From: Paractinoplanes rishiriensis
GTDB lineage: Bacteria > Actinomycetota > Actinomycetes > Mycobacteriales > Micromonosporaceae
DNA length: 49,150 nucleotides
Assembly: GCF_016862375.1 (NCBI RefSeq)
Contig: NZ_BOMV01000112.1
Span: forward strand, 1-49,150
Direction of reading: 5' to 3'
Shown here: in pieces, positions 1 to 8,573 of the stretch
Numbering within the stretch: the stretch's first letter is position 1
Layout of the letters: every line of letters starts with the position of its first letter
The notes under the pieces: generated by a model
Seen by the model: only the letters and a program-made list of their open reading frames with translations
Database searches by the model: none
Told to the model about the DNA's origin: nothing
Made by a program: the position numbers and the translations under genes

Positions 1-193
1 GCTATATGGAGGTGGTTCGTTCAGCCACTGAGAGTTAGGATGACCTGACGCACGGCGATTAACCGCGCCAGGCGGCACCGCCCTCGTCGAAAGCCATTGA
101 TCAGCTTGGAACCTCTTACGCGGCGATCTCGCTACCGGCCGCCGCCGGCCGACGCTTGCGAAAGTACAACGATTCCGCTGCGACTGCCCCAAC

Positions 194-823
194 TTGGCCG
201 CGACGCAACTCGGCTACGTGCGGGGCGGGCTGAAGCCTGGAGCGCTCGCCCCGCACTGGCGACGTTCCGGCTTCGCGACGTGGCTGTTCCATCCGGCAAC
301 GAGCGGTTGGTATCCCCGGGCCGCTCCCCAACCGGCACGGCCCGTTCCGATTCTGGGAGACGTGTTCCCCGGCGTCCCGGCCCGGGGCAGAGGGGCAGTG
401 AGCCGCGCCAACGCCTGTTGGATACCGATTGCCGGCGGGCTGACACCGCACGGCCTGCGGCACTCACACAAGACGATGATGGAGGAGATCGGCGTACCCA
501 AGAAGCTGCAAGACGACCGGATGGGCCACGCGGACGGTTCCGTTCAGGCTCGCTACTCGCACATCACCGCGGCCATGCGGCAACGGCTGATGGACGACCT
601 GACCGCTCAGTGGGAGACGGCTCTCCGGGCACGGAAGGCCATGTCGGCGGGTTCTCCGGTCTGGGCGCTCGACCGGCTGTTGGCAACCGTCAAAGCAGCC
701 CTCCGGCAAGATCTTCTCCCAAATTTTCTCCCAAACGGCCGGGAGAAGCAGTCAGGGCCGGTCTCCCTCGGCGGAAGACCGGCCCTGAACAGCCGTTTCT
801 CTGGTCGGGGTGGCCGGATTTGA
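194..823 (+). pseudogene. Tyrosine integrase remnant (C-terminal part)
   Basis: Only the end of a site-specific tyrosine recombinase is recognisable. From about residue 80 the reading frame gives LTPHGLRHSHKT, the HxxR box, then MGHADGSVQARYSHIT, with the second His/Gly region and the catalytic Tyr. The core-binding domain and the first catalytic Arg (TGxRxGE box) are missing. The residues before 54 read as unrelated Ala/Arg/Pro-rich sequence, so the gene is truncated or scrambled upstream. The frame runs through a hairpin and stops inside the 37-bp att copy at 802-838, as expected for an integrase gene that abuts its own tRNA attachment site. I infer that it belongs to an older element to the left of this att copy and not to the element on the right. 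Confidence 0.75.
733..798 (-). terminator. Hairpin next to the left att copy
   Basis: A 12-bp perfect inverted repeat (753-764 with 776-787, 11-nt loop) sits inside outer arms AAACGGC/GCCGTTT (733-739 and 792-798). It lies just beyond the tRNA-Pro 3' sequence at 802-838. The intact tRNA-Pro at 17714 has a hairpin in the same place. It was probably the terminator of the tRNA when this copy was the functional end. Confidence 0.5.
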
Positions 824-838
824 ACCGACGGCCTCTTC
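802..838 (-). repeat. Left attachment site (37-bp copy of tRNA-Pro 3' end)
   Basis: These 37 bp match 17714-17750 exactly, and the match ends at both sides (C versus A before, TG versus GT after). The sequence covers the CCA end, acceptor 3' strand, T arm and variable region and reaches the anticodon stem of tRNA-Pro. This is the duplicated core that a tyrosine integrase leaves when it inserts at the 3' end of a tRNA gene. Confidence 0.9.
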
Positions 839-1031
839 TGGTCGCTCAGCGCTCCTCCTGGTTTGTCATTGATCGTCAGGAGTGCCCGTTACCTGCTCGA
901 ATGGGAACGGAGCTCGCTCGTTGTTCGTCACCGTTGGTGAGCCGTTGGCAGGGGTTTTCGAGGGGTAAACGAGGGGCCTGGACGATCGGGTCGCTCGCAA
1001 GCCCGGCGCCTCATGCGCGACGCATGCCTGG
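839..1031. other. Non-coding left edge of the element
   Basis: No convincing gene is present between the left att and the NUDIX pseudogene. A short inverted repeat around ATGCG-CGA-CGCAT at about 1013-1025 lies just past the pseudogene stop on the minus strand and could end its transcription. Attachment-site arms would also be expected here. Confidence 0.4.
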
Positions 1032-1441
1032 TTAACGAAGCTTGTCATCGAGGTAGTCCTGCACGGGCCGGTGTAGCGGATACGGCACGTAGGCGGCGAG
1101 TGTCGTGCGGTCGCACCACGCCACCTCCGATATCTCGTCGATCGCGGCTACGGAAGCCACGCCGTCGACCACCTCGCAGGCGACGTAGAGCATCGCTCGG
1201 GCGGTTACAGGATGCAGCCGTTCACCAAGCCGGTAGACCGCTCGTACGACAACGCCCGTTTCTTCAAAGGTTCTCGGACCGCGGCAGCATCAGGGGACTC
1301 GCCCGGTTCCACCTTCCCGGCAGGAAACTGCCACGAGAGCCGGCCCTCGTACACCCGTCGACGGACTAGCAAAACCCGACCGTCATCAACAATCACCGCT
1401 GCCGCAATGGGCAAGTGCTCGTCGTCCACAGACTTGTTCAC
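1032..1441 (-). pseudogene. NUDIX hydrolase, frameshifted in the NUDIX box
   Basis: The first frame (from 1441) begins MNKSVDDEHLPIAAAVIV and reads WQFPAGKVEPGESPDAAAVRE, then is lost. Shifting by one base at about 1270 restores the family sequence: xFEETGVVVRAVYRLGERLH, then DEISEVAWCDRTTLAAYVPYP and a final DDKLR with a stop at 1032-1034. With one base restored the NUDIX signature GX5EX7REUXEEXG is complete, and the protein would be about 135 residues, normal for MutT-type NUDIX enzymes. The rest of the downstream frame is undamaged, so the lesion is recent or is a sequencing error. In pSAM2 the transfer-immunity protein Pif carries a NUDIX motif, so a similar role is possible but inferred. 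Confidence 0.85.
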
Positions 1442-1681
1442 CCGGCATCCTCCAGCTCTGACCCAACGCAGCGCAACTTGCAGTCAGCCGCTTCTCTCTG
1501 GCCGTCTTACATCCCCGGCCGGCTGTCGTTGAATAAGGGCAAGGACGCCATGCGGCAGCCGATCAGCCGCCTGCCCGCTCCGCCTGGCGGCGGAGTTGAG
1601 GTGCGGTCCACCTAATTGAAACAGGCAGCAGCTAGAACACGATTCGACTGATGTTCGTCGAATGCGGGCAATTGCTGGGGC
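1442..1681. other. Intergenic spacer
   Basis: This stretch contains the promoter side of the NUDIX pseudogene and the 3' side of the helicase gene (both on the minus strand). I see no further gene, RNA or strong terminator. Confidence 0.3.
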
Positions 1682-3568
1682 TCACCGACGATCGCGCCAC
1701 GGCACACCGGCAGATTCCAGCAATTCATACAGCTCCGCCACTTTGGAACGTTTTCCACGTTCCCTGCAATACAGGAAAACTACTCTCTGCTTAGCTCTTG
1801 AGACAGCAACAAAGAACGTAGACAATTCCTCCACGTTTCCTCTCGAGTATTGCCACCACCCTTGGTCGTCCAGCCCGATAAGCACAATGGTATCGAACTC
1901 CAGGCCCTTACTCTTATGTATTGTCATTAGTGGAACGCTTCCCGCGCCCAGGAAGTTTTCGATAACGGCGTCCCAGCTAGTGGCTCCCTCCGCAGAATCG
2001 GCCAGATGGAAGAGAAGCGCATCTTTAACAAGAACCAAGAACTCTGAATCCCGATAGTCAGGGAAAGCCAAGGCGGTCTGTTCGAGGTCAAAGAATTCGA
2101 TGATCTTTTCAGCTAGTAGCCTGGCGTTTTCCCTGCCAACGCTGAGCCGGCAAGCATCCCGCCTAAGCCCTGAAATGAAGACATTCAGTTCTCGCAACGC
2201 TCTCTGAAGCGTCGGGTCATCCTCGTAGTCACTTCCCCGCAGATCTTGAACGATTTTGCATGCCGAGATCCACGATTCAGGATCTCGTTCCCGCGCCGCC
2301 AGCTTGAGGAATGGAACAACAGCCCTCGTGAGGGATTGCGCCATGAGGTCTTGGAGCGCAATCCCGCCAACATCGCGAGACTCATTTCGAACGGTCAGTC
2401 CTTCATGTGCCATCGCCGCCTCAACCTGCCGTTCGTACGAGTCGGGCCTATTCCTTGTAAGGATCGCATAGTCACGAGGAACCAAACGCCGAAGGTTCAT
2501 GTCCTTAGCGATTGCTGACGACAGCGCACGAAGTTCGCTCTCGGCACTCACTGAATACCACATCTGCGCAGCACTGGACGGCAACAGCCCATCGGTACGA
2601 GACTCGACCTCCGGTACATCTTCGTCGATTTGGCGAGCTAGTACGTGCTGCAACTTTACGAGTGAGGGCGACGACCGATAGTTGCACCTCAGGACAAAAC
2701 GTCGGGCGCCGAAATCTGCCTGGAATACCGCAAAGAAGTCTGGACGAGCTCCCCCGAACGACATAATTCTTTGTTTGTCATCACCGACGCTAGTGACTAT
2801 AGTTCCAGAATTATTGAAGAGCGACTCAAGAAAATCATATTGAGCGAACGTTGTATCTTGACATTCATCCACGAAGACGTACTTGTACGTTGCCGCCAGA
2901 GCGCGTGCTACTTGCGGGTTAACACGCTGAATAAGCTCGGCAAGACGGTTTAGAAGTATGAAATTTGGTGTCGAGATCGGGTCCGCCGCTAGAAGCGAAA
3001 GCCACCACCTCGCCAAAGCAAAGTGCGTACCGGAGTTGACTTGATCGGACTCAGGCGGCAATCTCCATGATCCGCCCTCGTAAATCTCGAACGTCTTATA
3101 AAGGATTCCACCTACCTCCGCCTTCCAGTCGCCTGGGGCATCAAGGCGAGAATTCCGCAATGATTCGCGGATCGTTCCCTGATCCGGGAATACGACTCGG
3201 AAATTAGGTGTAAGTTGCCAAGCCGCCGGAAGAGCCTTTCGAAATCGCCTGGCTAGACCAACGGTGAATGCATCAAAAGTCACGGAGGCAAAGCGCCGGC
3301 TCTGCTCCGGAGAACACGTCCTGACAATGCGATCCTGCAGATTCTGGGCTGCTTCCCGCTTGTAGGAAATGGCTAGAATTCTATATGGAGGCGGGCAGAT
3401 ATGCGTCTGCAGCAGATAAGCTGCGCGTTGCGCTAGAAACTCGCTCTTCCCTGATCCCGGGCCCGCGACAACGCATGAGTTTCCATCATACTTCAGCGCT
3501 TCCCAGGCAGCTGGCTCCAGATCCTCTAGTCCGACTGGTCGCCATTCTGCCGGCGAAACCATCTTCAC
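1682..3568 (-). CDS. UvrD/Rep-like helicase, GajB-like
   Basis: This is a 628-residue superfamily 1A helicase. Motif I is GPGSGKS (35-42), motif II DECQD (234-238), motif III SVGDDKQRIMSFGG, motif IV LRCNYRSS, motif V TIHKSKGLEFD (549-559) and motif VI VAVSRAKQR (587-595), so the set is complete. The GTG start at 3568 overlaps the stop of the upstream OLD-family gene (GTGA), with an ATG two codons later as the alternative. That implies translational coupling. An OLD/TOPRIM ATPase followed directly by a UvrD-like helicase is the arrangement of Gabija antiphage systems (GajA-GajB). The protein is somewhat longer than the best-known GajB. Base composition is A+T-richer than in neighbouring genes, a sign of transfer. 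The assignment rests on motifs and gene order. Confidence 0.8.
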   Translation of the reverse strand: MKMVSPAEWRPVGLEDLEPAAWEALKYDGNSCVVAGPGSGKSEFLAQRAAYLLQTHICPPPYRILAISYKREAAQNLQDRIVRTCSPEQSRRFASVTFDAFTVGLARRFRKALPAAWQLTPNFRVVFPDQGTIRESLRNSRLDAPGDWKAEVGGILYKTFEIYEGGSWRLPPESDQVNSGTHFALARWWLSLLAADPISTPNFILLNRLAELIQRVNPQVARALAATYKYVFVDECQDTTFAQYDFLESLFNNSGTIVTSVGDDKQRIMSFGGARPDFFAVFQADFGARRFVLRCNYRSSPSLVKLQHVLARQIDEDVPEVESRTDGLLPSSAAQMWYSVSAESELRALSSAIAKDMNLRRLVPRDYAILTRNRPDSYERQVEAAMAHEGLTVRNESRDVGGIALQDLMAQSLTRAVVPFLKLAARERDPESWISACKIVQDLRGSDYEDDPTLQRALRELNVFISGLRRDACRLSVGRENARLLAEKIIEFFDLEQTALAFPDYRDSEFLVLVKDALLFHLADSAEGATSWDAVIENFLGAGSVPLMTIHKSKGLEFDTIVLIGLDDQGWWQYSRGNVEELSTFFVAVSRAKQRVVFLYCRERGKRSKVAELYELLESAGVPWRDRR

Positions 3569-5544
3569 TTCGCAACGCCAGACGTATTGACGGTCAGAAT
3601 AGATTTCTGAACCGACCCGATGAGAGACCTTAGAACCTCTGGCGCTTGCTTGGACAGGTCTTCGTTGTCGATACCTGACAAAACTCTCACGTGGGTGGTC
3701 GGCTTACCTCTTCCCAGAAAGAGGTAGCGATACCACAAGAAGCGGTCAAGCCAGCTTTCTCCATAGAACGAGGCATCACCCCGCTGTCCCAAGACTGCCT
3801 TTGAGGCACTGTCACCGTCCGTGTCGCTTGGGCCAGTTCTTCCCGGCTCTAGAACTTTGTATGCCTCGCTGAACGACTCGAACATCGTCATGTCGAGGTC
3901 TAGCGGCTCACAGAAATACACATCAAAAACGCGAAGCCTAGAAAGCCAGCGGTTGAGATCTTCCTCTCGAGCTTCTCTTTGGCATTCTTGAATTGAGTCG
4001 ATCAAAGATTCCGGACTTACTTCGTACCCGGCGATTTCCGATGCGCTGATGTTGCTGGCGATCAATTGTTCGCAGGTGGTCTTCACCCGCCCCCATCCAC
4101 CCCCATCTCTTCCTCGATCCAAGTCGAGCAGTGTGGCGTGGGGAATTTGCAAGTCGCTCAGAAGTCGCCAGAGATGATTAACGTGTCGGCCGCCCAAGGG
4201 AACAACGGCCACGAAGGAGCGGTCAATAGGAACCTGCATAGCCTCGGCGATACGTGGAATAACAACCTCCTCGGAGCTGCCTTCGCCAAGCACGACATAG
4301 CTTGCGAAGTAAAGCTCAGGGAAGGTTCGTACTGCCTCACGTACATACTTTGCTGCCGCCTCGGACTCCGCTGGCAACGTTATTTCACGCACCTGCGTAG
4401 CTCGGCTTGCCGTTTCCAAGCGAAAGTGCCTCACTTGCTCCGGCTGGACTCTGGCCAATATGCTCGCCGAATGGCTGGAGAGGACGGCTTGCGCCTTGCC
4501 CTCAGCGGTCAGACCTTCTATCTGCCTAACTATCCGAGAGAGATAGAACGGAGATAGGTTGTTTTCAGGTTCCTCGACAGCGATGAGCGTGAGTGCGGGC
4601 AAGGCCATCTTGTCAGCATCAAAGACGAGTTGTTCGGATCCTCTAAGTGATGACTCGACATCGAGCGTCGCCGCCGTCATCGATAAGTGAAACAGGGACC
4701 GTTGCCCATCGCTCAGTTGTGCTAGATCCTGCGCCCTCCCTGATTCATCTGGCGAGAATTCCACGCCAACGTTCCGAACAAACTCGTCGAATCGAGTGTC
4801 AATTGGCGCGATGGTCGGCGTTGAGAAGGTTCCACCGCTGTAGAGGTCGCGCCATCGGCGCGCTGCCGCCTTAGCGACTCGCTCAACACCAGGCTCCGCC
4901 AAAAAGGCAGTTCGCAGGTCCGATCCTGCCTTTTGCAATGCCTCTCTGGCTTTGTCTGACCAGTTCATTGCCCGCCAGAGGCGGCCCCGGAGGAATGCGG
5001 TCATCTGGGTACTGCCGTCACGAACTGCGGGCACATAGACCATCTGAATGCGTTTCCGGTCGATCTGCCTGATTATATGCTGGTCCTCTGCATTGAAATC
5101 CTCATCCAGCGAGGTGACAGCCATAAAAAGGTCGTCTATAACACCGTCAACTGAGCCATCGTCGGTCCAAGTCGCCTCAAGGCGAAGTCGGCATACCATA
5201 GCTCCCTGGTCGGTTGCGGACATATGCTGGAAGAACTCAGCAACTGACGATCCAGATTCGGCGTCCTCCTTCAACTCGGGAAATGAAAGATAGGTTTCAA
5301 TGTAAAGTTGACGCTCTCGCGGCGGTTCCGCCGGATTCTCGCTCGGGGGGACATGAAAGTCCTTAAGCAAGATCTTTTGCCGCTCGGGAATGATACTAAA
5401 CATCCTCTGGAGTGCCATCATTACCGCCGTCTTGCCAGCTCCGTTATCGCCGACGAAGGCCGTCAGTGCTGGATCGAACCGGATCTCGCAAGGCCCCGGA
5501 CCGAAGCAGCGGAAGTTGCTCAGCCGTATACGCTCGATGATCAT
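3565..5544 (-). CDS. OLD-family ATPase-TOPRIM nuclease, GajA-like
   Basis: This is a 659-residue protein. The N-terminal ABC-type ATPase has Walker A GDNGAGKT (32-39), signature LSDGQRS (277-283), Walker B LIAVEEPEN (320-327) and H-loop SSHS (356-359). A TOPRIM domain follows: VVLGEGSSEE (E421) and LLDLDRGRDGGG (D474, D476), the metal-binding acidic residues of OLD nucleases. I chose the ATG at 5544 over an in-frame start at 5718 because it begins with the family's MIIERIRLSNFRCF strand and has GAGGA upstream. The extra 58 residues read as non-conserved sequence. In Gabija, GajA is a nucleotide-sensing DNA nicking enzyme that works with GajB. Here the two genes overlap by 4 bp in one operon. 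A generic class 2 OLD-helicase pair is the alternative name. Confidence 0.8.
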   Translation of the reverse strand: MIIERIRLSNFRCFGPGPCEIRFDPALTAFVGDNGAGKTAVMMALQRMFSIIPERQKILLKDFHVPPSENPAEPPRERQLYIETYLSFPELKEDAESGSSVAEFFQHMSATDQGAMVCRLRLEATWTDDGSVDGVIDDLFMAVTSLDEDFNAEDQHIIRQIDRKRIQMVYVPAVRDGSTQMTAFLRGRLWRAMNWSDKAREALQKAGSDLRTAFLAEPGVERVAKAAARRWRDLYSGGTFSTPTIAPIDTRFDEFVRNVGVEFSPDESGRAQDLAQLSDGQRSLFHLSMTAATLDVESSLRGSEQLVFDADKMALPALTLIAVEEPENNLSPFYLSRIVRQIEGLTAEGKAQAVLSSHSASILARVQPEQVRHFRLETASRATQVREITLPAESEAAAKYVREAVRTFPELYFASYVVLGEGSSEEVVIPRIAEAMQVPIDRSFVAVVPLGGRHVNHLWRLLSDLQIPHATLLDLDRGRDGGGWGRVKTTCEQLIASNISASEIAGYEVSPESLIDSIQECQREAREEDLNRWLSRLRVFDVYFCEPLDLDMTMFESFSEAYKVLEPGRTGPSDTDGDSASKAVLGQRGDASFYGESWLDRFLWYRYLFLGRGKPTTHVRVLSGIDNEDLSKQAPEVLRSLIGSVQKSILTVNTSGVAK

Positions 5545-5760
5545 GATTCCTCGCACCGACTTCCGGGAGGCATCGTATGTGGGCATCAGAGGTGCGCTGC
5601 ATGGTGTCGCTGACGAAATCGCGTCAATGTCAAGAGTGACAGATTCATACGATGAACTACAAGCTACCGGCCTTCCAATTGAGGCGTTCCGCGCCAGCCA
5701 GCAGCGATCCCGCAACAAGAATGTCGAACATTAGTTCGATTGGGTTTGATCAATTTACAC

Positions 5761-5788
5761 CAACTCGCCGGTAAGTCTCGGCGAGTTG
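5761..5788. promoter_or_regulatory. 10-bp inverted repeat upstream of gajA
   Basis: CAACTCGCCG is repeated in inverted form as CGGCGAGTTG after an 8-nt loop. It lies about 220 bp upstream of the chosen gajA start. It could be an operator, or a terminator of transcription entering from the right. No T-run marks it clearly. Confidence 0.35.
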
Positions 5789-5889
5789 TCTGCCTAGTCG
5801 TTGCGGCACGTGGGCGTCTCCTTGTAAGGGAAAGCGCAATGACGAAGATTAGACGGTCCTGGCCGGGCCGAACGGACATCTCCGGGACG

Positions 5890-5913
5890 CGGAGACGTGA
5901 CGAGACGTCTCCG
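5890..5913. promoter_or_regulatory. Inverted repeat containing GAGACGTCTC
   Basis: Nine-bp arms CGGAGACGT and ACGTCTCCG are separated by 6 nt. The right half contains the 10-bp palindrome GAGACGTCTC (5902-5911), found again at 9790-9799 upstream of a DUF5919 regulator. A role as operator is inferred from this repetition and the non-coding location. Confidence 0.4.
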
Positions 5914-6377
5914 CAGATGCGGTCCTGTCTTCGATCTCACGCGGACACCCTTTGGAAAGCCGGTATCTAGGTCGCGGAAGCACTGGGACACCGGCTGTAC
6001 GAGGCCCCGGCCGTGTGCTTCCCCAGTTCAGCGCGCGGTCGGGCTGCCATTGCGCGGACACCATCGGAGGTGCTCGGCTTAGTGAGCGTCACGGCTGTCC
6101 AGGGTCCTGTCTGGACCTCGCTTCCACGGCTTCCAGGTGCTAGAGCAGCTCGGAGGCAAGCAACGGGTCGTGGCGTCTGACGGTGTGTGATAGTGCGGCT
6201 TGGCGTGGGTCGGCAACGCACCAGCTCACGTAGCGCCATGATTGGTCTGATTCTTCGCCTAGGCTTGGATCGATGCGCGCTGGCGCGAGTCCGCCATCCC
6301 GGCTCTCGCCGCAGGAAGCCTGACGCCTGAGTCTTTCGGGACCACGTATAAGGCCCTAGCTGGCCAGCAGGGTTGGT

Positions 6378-7106
6378 CTACGCGACGTAGCCGCTGCTCC
6401 TCGCCCAGATGTTCTCGAAGGATTGGAGGTAGGTGCGAGCTATGCCCTCGCTGCCACGTCGTCGCAAGTGAATGACCGGCGCGTGCGAGGCGGGATGCCC
6501 GTAGACGTGGGCGTTGACCAGCAGCTCGTCGTCGGCACGGTAGATCGAGTTGTACAGCGCCGTGTCATGGAGCCGGAGTTCTGCTCCTGCCTCCGCCACG
6601 GGGCTGAACTGGATCAGTGCTGCTCGGATACGAGCGCTATGCGCGTCGCCTATTCGCTCCTCGGCGCCTCGACTAACGATGTGGGCGCCGTCCGGATCTC
6701 CGAGCACAATGCGGACCCGCACGCCGGCCCTCGCCTTGTCGCACATGACGGTCGTGCTGACGATGTCTTCGGCCAGGAAGAGCGCGCTGTGAGCAAGGAC
6801 GTCGATCTCGCGCTCAGCGCGGGCAAAGAAGCGTGGCCACGTGTCGGCCGGGACCGCTGAGCGGTGTGGGTAGACGATCCGGACCTCGTCCGCCCGCGTG
6901 ATCGGCTCGACGGCGCGAGGCAACTCAGGCCACAGGGAGCGCTGCGGCCAGCCGGTCAGCTCCACCAGGGCGTTGCGATGCCGCGGGTACGGCTGGCGAC
7001 CGGCAAGCCACCGGTCGACGGTCTTCGGGTCGACGCCGAGTCTCGCCGCAACGTCGATTGCGTTCATTCCGACGCCTCGAAGGGCTCTGGCAAGTGGGTG
7101 GTTCAC
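6378..7106 (-). CDS. HTH-DUF5919 protein (paralogue 1)
   Basis: This is a 242-residue protein. Residues 1-40 form an HTH of the XRE/LacI-like kind (MNAIDVAARLGVDPKTVDRW). The rest is a DUF5919-type domain with a PLD-like look, including LHDTALYNSIYRADDELLVN near residues 179-198. A PLD HxK motif would have Lys at the third position, but here it is Thr, so catalysis is doubtful. I chose the GTG at 7106 because GGAG lies upstream and the HTH starts right after it. The protein is clearly related to the one at 9014-9745 (shared VRIVLGDP, LYNSIYRADD, LLVN and APV.HLRR blocks). It probably binds DNA and senses a ligand or damaged nucleic acid, but the ligand is unknown. A GACGTC-containing site lies about 45-60 bp upstream. 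Confidence 0.75.
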   Translation of the reverse strand: MNHPLARALRGVGMNAIDVAARLGVDPKTVDRWLAGRQPYPRHRNALVELTGWPQRSLWPELPRAVEPITRADEVRIVYPHRSAVPADTWPRFFARAEREIDVLAHSALFLAEDIVSTTVMCDKARAGVRVRIVLGDPDGAHIVSRGAEERIGDAHSARIRAALIQFSPVAEAGAELRLHDTALYNSIYRADDELLVNAHVYGHPASHAPVIHLRRRGSEGIARTYLQSFENIWARSSGYVA

Positions 7107-7148
7107 GCGACGACTCCGATCGTGGCGAGAGCCCATCCTATCCAAGAA

Positions 7149-7163
7149 GTCCCTAGACGTCCC
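7149..7163. promoter_or_regulatory. GTCCCTAGACGTCCC motif
   Basis: This 15-base sequence occurs exactly twice in the element's non-coding DNA, here and at 13220-13234. It lies between the divergent DUF5919 gene and the small gene at 7243. It may be a binding site for one of the two HTH-DUF5919 proteins. Confidence 0.45.
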
Positions 7164-7242
7164 ACGCCGTGGTTCAACGTCCGTTACTGAGCGCGAAGAC
7201 TCGGGTGACGAGTCACGACGAGATCGAGCGGACGGGAATCCC

Positions 7243-7491
7243 ATGGTTAAGAGCGAGCACGCTGGGGAAACGTCGGCGCGCGAGGCAACGGACCGCCTAG
7301 CGCTCGCGCTCGAAGATGCCGGCTTCGACGTGGGGCTGGACTTTCCGGCGCTGAACGACGCGATTGATCGCGACGGCTCGCCGGTCGTGCGCATCGGAGT
7401 TGTCCGGCCGGCTATCGCAGACCGGCTCGCCGCACTCGTCCGTGGCGCGGCCACGACCGTCAGCCAGACCGAGGAGGACAACGACAGGTAG
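7243..7491 (+). CDS. Small protein of unknown function
   Basis: This is an 82-residue, acidic, soluble protein starting MVKSEHAGET, with GGGA upstream of the ATG. I do not recognise a family. Residues 14-72 alternate predicted helix (ATDRLALALEDAG) with a short strand-like stretch (PVVRIGVV), so a small alpha/beta fold is likely. It is divergent from the DUF5919 gene at 7106 and lies 41 bp ahead of the HD phosphohydrolase in the same direction, so the two are probably co-transcribed. It could be a partner or regulator of the HD enzyme, which is inference from position only. Confidence 0.55.
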   Translation: MVKSEHAGETSAREATDRLALALEDAGFDVGLDFPALNDAIDRDGSPVVRIGVVRPAIADRLAALVRGAATTVSQTEEDNDR

Positions 7492-7532
7492 CGCGCTTGA
7501 TCGTGCCTGAGGGACGTTCGTAGTCTGCCTTT

Positions 7533-8081
7533 GTGGATCAGACTGAACGGGCCCAGGACCTCGCGCGCCTTCTGCTGTCCGAGTCGATTCCACGCCGGTG
7601 GGCCCACAGTCAGGGTGTCGGCCGCAAGGCGGAGGCGGTCGCGCACCTAGTGGGTGATGACAGGCTGACGCTTATCTCCGCGGCTTGGCTACATGACGTC
7701 GGCTACGCGCCGGACCTCGTCGTGACCGGCATGCACCAGCTCGACGGCGCGCGCTACCTGCGCGATGTCGCGCGGGCGGACGACCTCGTGTGCCGGCTCG
7801 TCGCGCACCACTCCTGCGCGTTCATCGAGGCACGGAACCGTGGGCTGGCCGACCAACTCGCCGATGAGTTCGAGCCCGTTGAAGGACTCCTGTCGGACGC
7901 GATCACTTATGCGGACATGACGACCACGCCAGTCGGTGAGCCGGTCGACGTCGAGTTGCGCCTCGCCGAGATCCTGTCCCGATACGGCGACGGGGACCTG
8001 GTCGCCGAGTCCATCCGCGAGGCAAGTCCCCTGATCATCGGCTCGGTGCGAGCCGTAGAGGCAGCGCTCGCCGGAGCCTGA
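7533..8081 (+). CDS. HD-domain phosphohydrolase
   Basis: This is a 182-residue protein with GTG start at 7533. The HD metal-binding signature is present in order: RRWAHSQGVG (H25), AAWLHDVGYAP (H54-D55), then LVAHHSC (about residue 90) and a late Asp (ITYADMTT). HD enzymes of this size remove phosphates from nucleotides or cyclic nucleotides. The actual substrate cannot be read from the sequence. The gene follows the 82-residue protein closely, between the two HTH-DUF5919 genes and near a NUDIX hydrolase. Two nucleotide-cleaving enzymes therefore share one locus with two putative sensors. It is convergent with the gene ending at 8085 (3 bp gap). Confidence 0.75.
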   Translation: MDQTERAQDLARLLLSESIPRRWAHSQGVGRKAEAVAHLVGDDRLTLISAAWLHDVGYAPDLVVTGMHQLDGARYLRDVARADDLVCRLVAHHSCAFIEARNRGLADQLADEFEPVEGLLSDAITYADMTTTPVGEPVDVELRLAEILSRYGDGDLVAESIREASPLIIGSVRAVEAALAGA

Positions 8082-8084
8082 GGT

Positions 8085-8573
8085 TCAGTCTGCGCGGGAC
8101 AATGTCCCCTGCTCATCGCGGCTCCAACGACGGCCGGCGCTGTCGAGAAACTCGATCTGAATCGGTTCCGGCTCGACGTACGACCGCAGCCATGCAACCG
8201 GGGCCGGCCGCCGGATCGTCTGGCCCGGTGGCACGAGGCCGACGAACTCCGTCGCGTGTTCCTCGTCACCGCGGGCAGGCAAAGGCAGCTCCACCTCGTA
8301 GATCGGCATGCCGCTGGCGTTGTGGATGTGAAACGCCAGCTCGCGACCGCCCTCAGGCTTGAGGGTGAGTTCGATCCAGGCGCTGATTCGCGCAGCTTGC
8401 GCGCGGCGTTCGTCCTCGGCGCGGTCGGCTTCACGGCGGTGCTCGCGGCGCAGGAGCAGGAATCCGACGAGGAAGGCGCCGACGGTGCCGACCGCGGAGA
8501 AGACATCCGCGAAGGCGCCGAGCCAGTCACTATCCAAGGTGAAGGGCCTCGGGTGCGTTGAGGTACTGCTCAA
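8085..8573 (-). CDS. One-TM membrane protein, unknown function
   Basis: The protein has 162 residues. A single transmembrane helix spans about residues 24-42 (FSAVGTVGAFLVGFLLLRR). A charged, probably coiled-coil segment (REHRREADRAEDERRAQAAR) and then a beta-rich C-terminal domain follow. The start shown overlaps the 3' end of the NUDIX gene by 44 bp, and a later start is possible. It is the last gene of the DUF5919-NUDIX operon. Such small membrane-anchored proteins can be effectors or exclusion proteins in immunity modules, but nothing in the sequence proves this. Confidence 0.6.
   Translation of the reverse strand: MSSTSTHPRPFTLDSDWLGAFADVFSAVGTVGAFLVGFLLLRREHRREADRAEDERRAQAARISAWIELTLKPEGGRELAFHIHNASGMPIYEVELPLPARGDEEHATEFVGLVPPGQTIRRPAPVAWLRSYVEPEPIQIEFLDSAGRRWSRDEQGTLSRAD

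Larger units (their letters stand above)
5545..6377. other. Gene-poor stretch upstream of the Gabija-like pair
   Basis: No gene is supported across about 830 bases. The part next to gajA should hold its promoter. A 10-bp perfect inverted repeat lies at 5761-5770/5779-5788 and a second hairpin at 5890-5913. A weak plus-strand frame around 5973-6180 reads VAEALGHRLYEAP then VLGLVSVTAVQGPVW. It looks more protein-like than random but has no start, is interrupted, and matches nothing I recognise. It may be a decayed gene. Confidence 0.35.

Noticed and set aside
97..1035. Long plus-strand frame over the integrase remnant
   Set aside because: It is Arg/Pro-rich and shares no motif. The integrase boxes are in another frame over the same bases.
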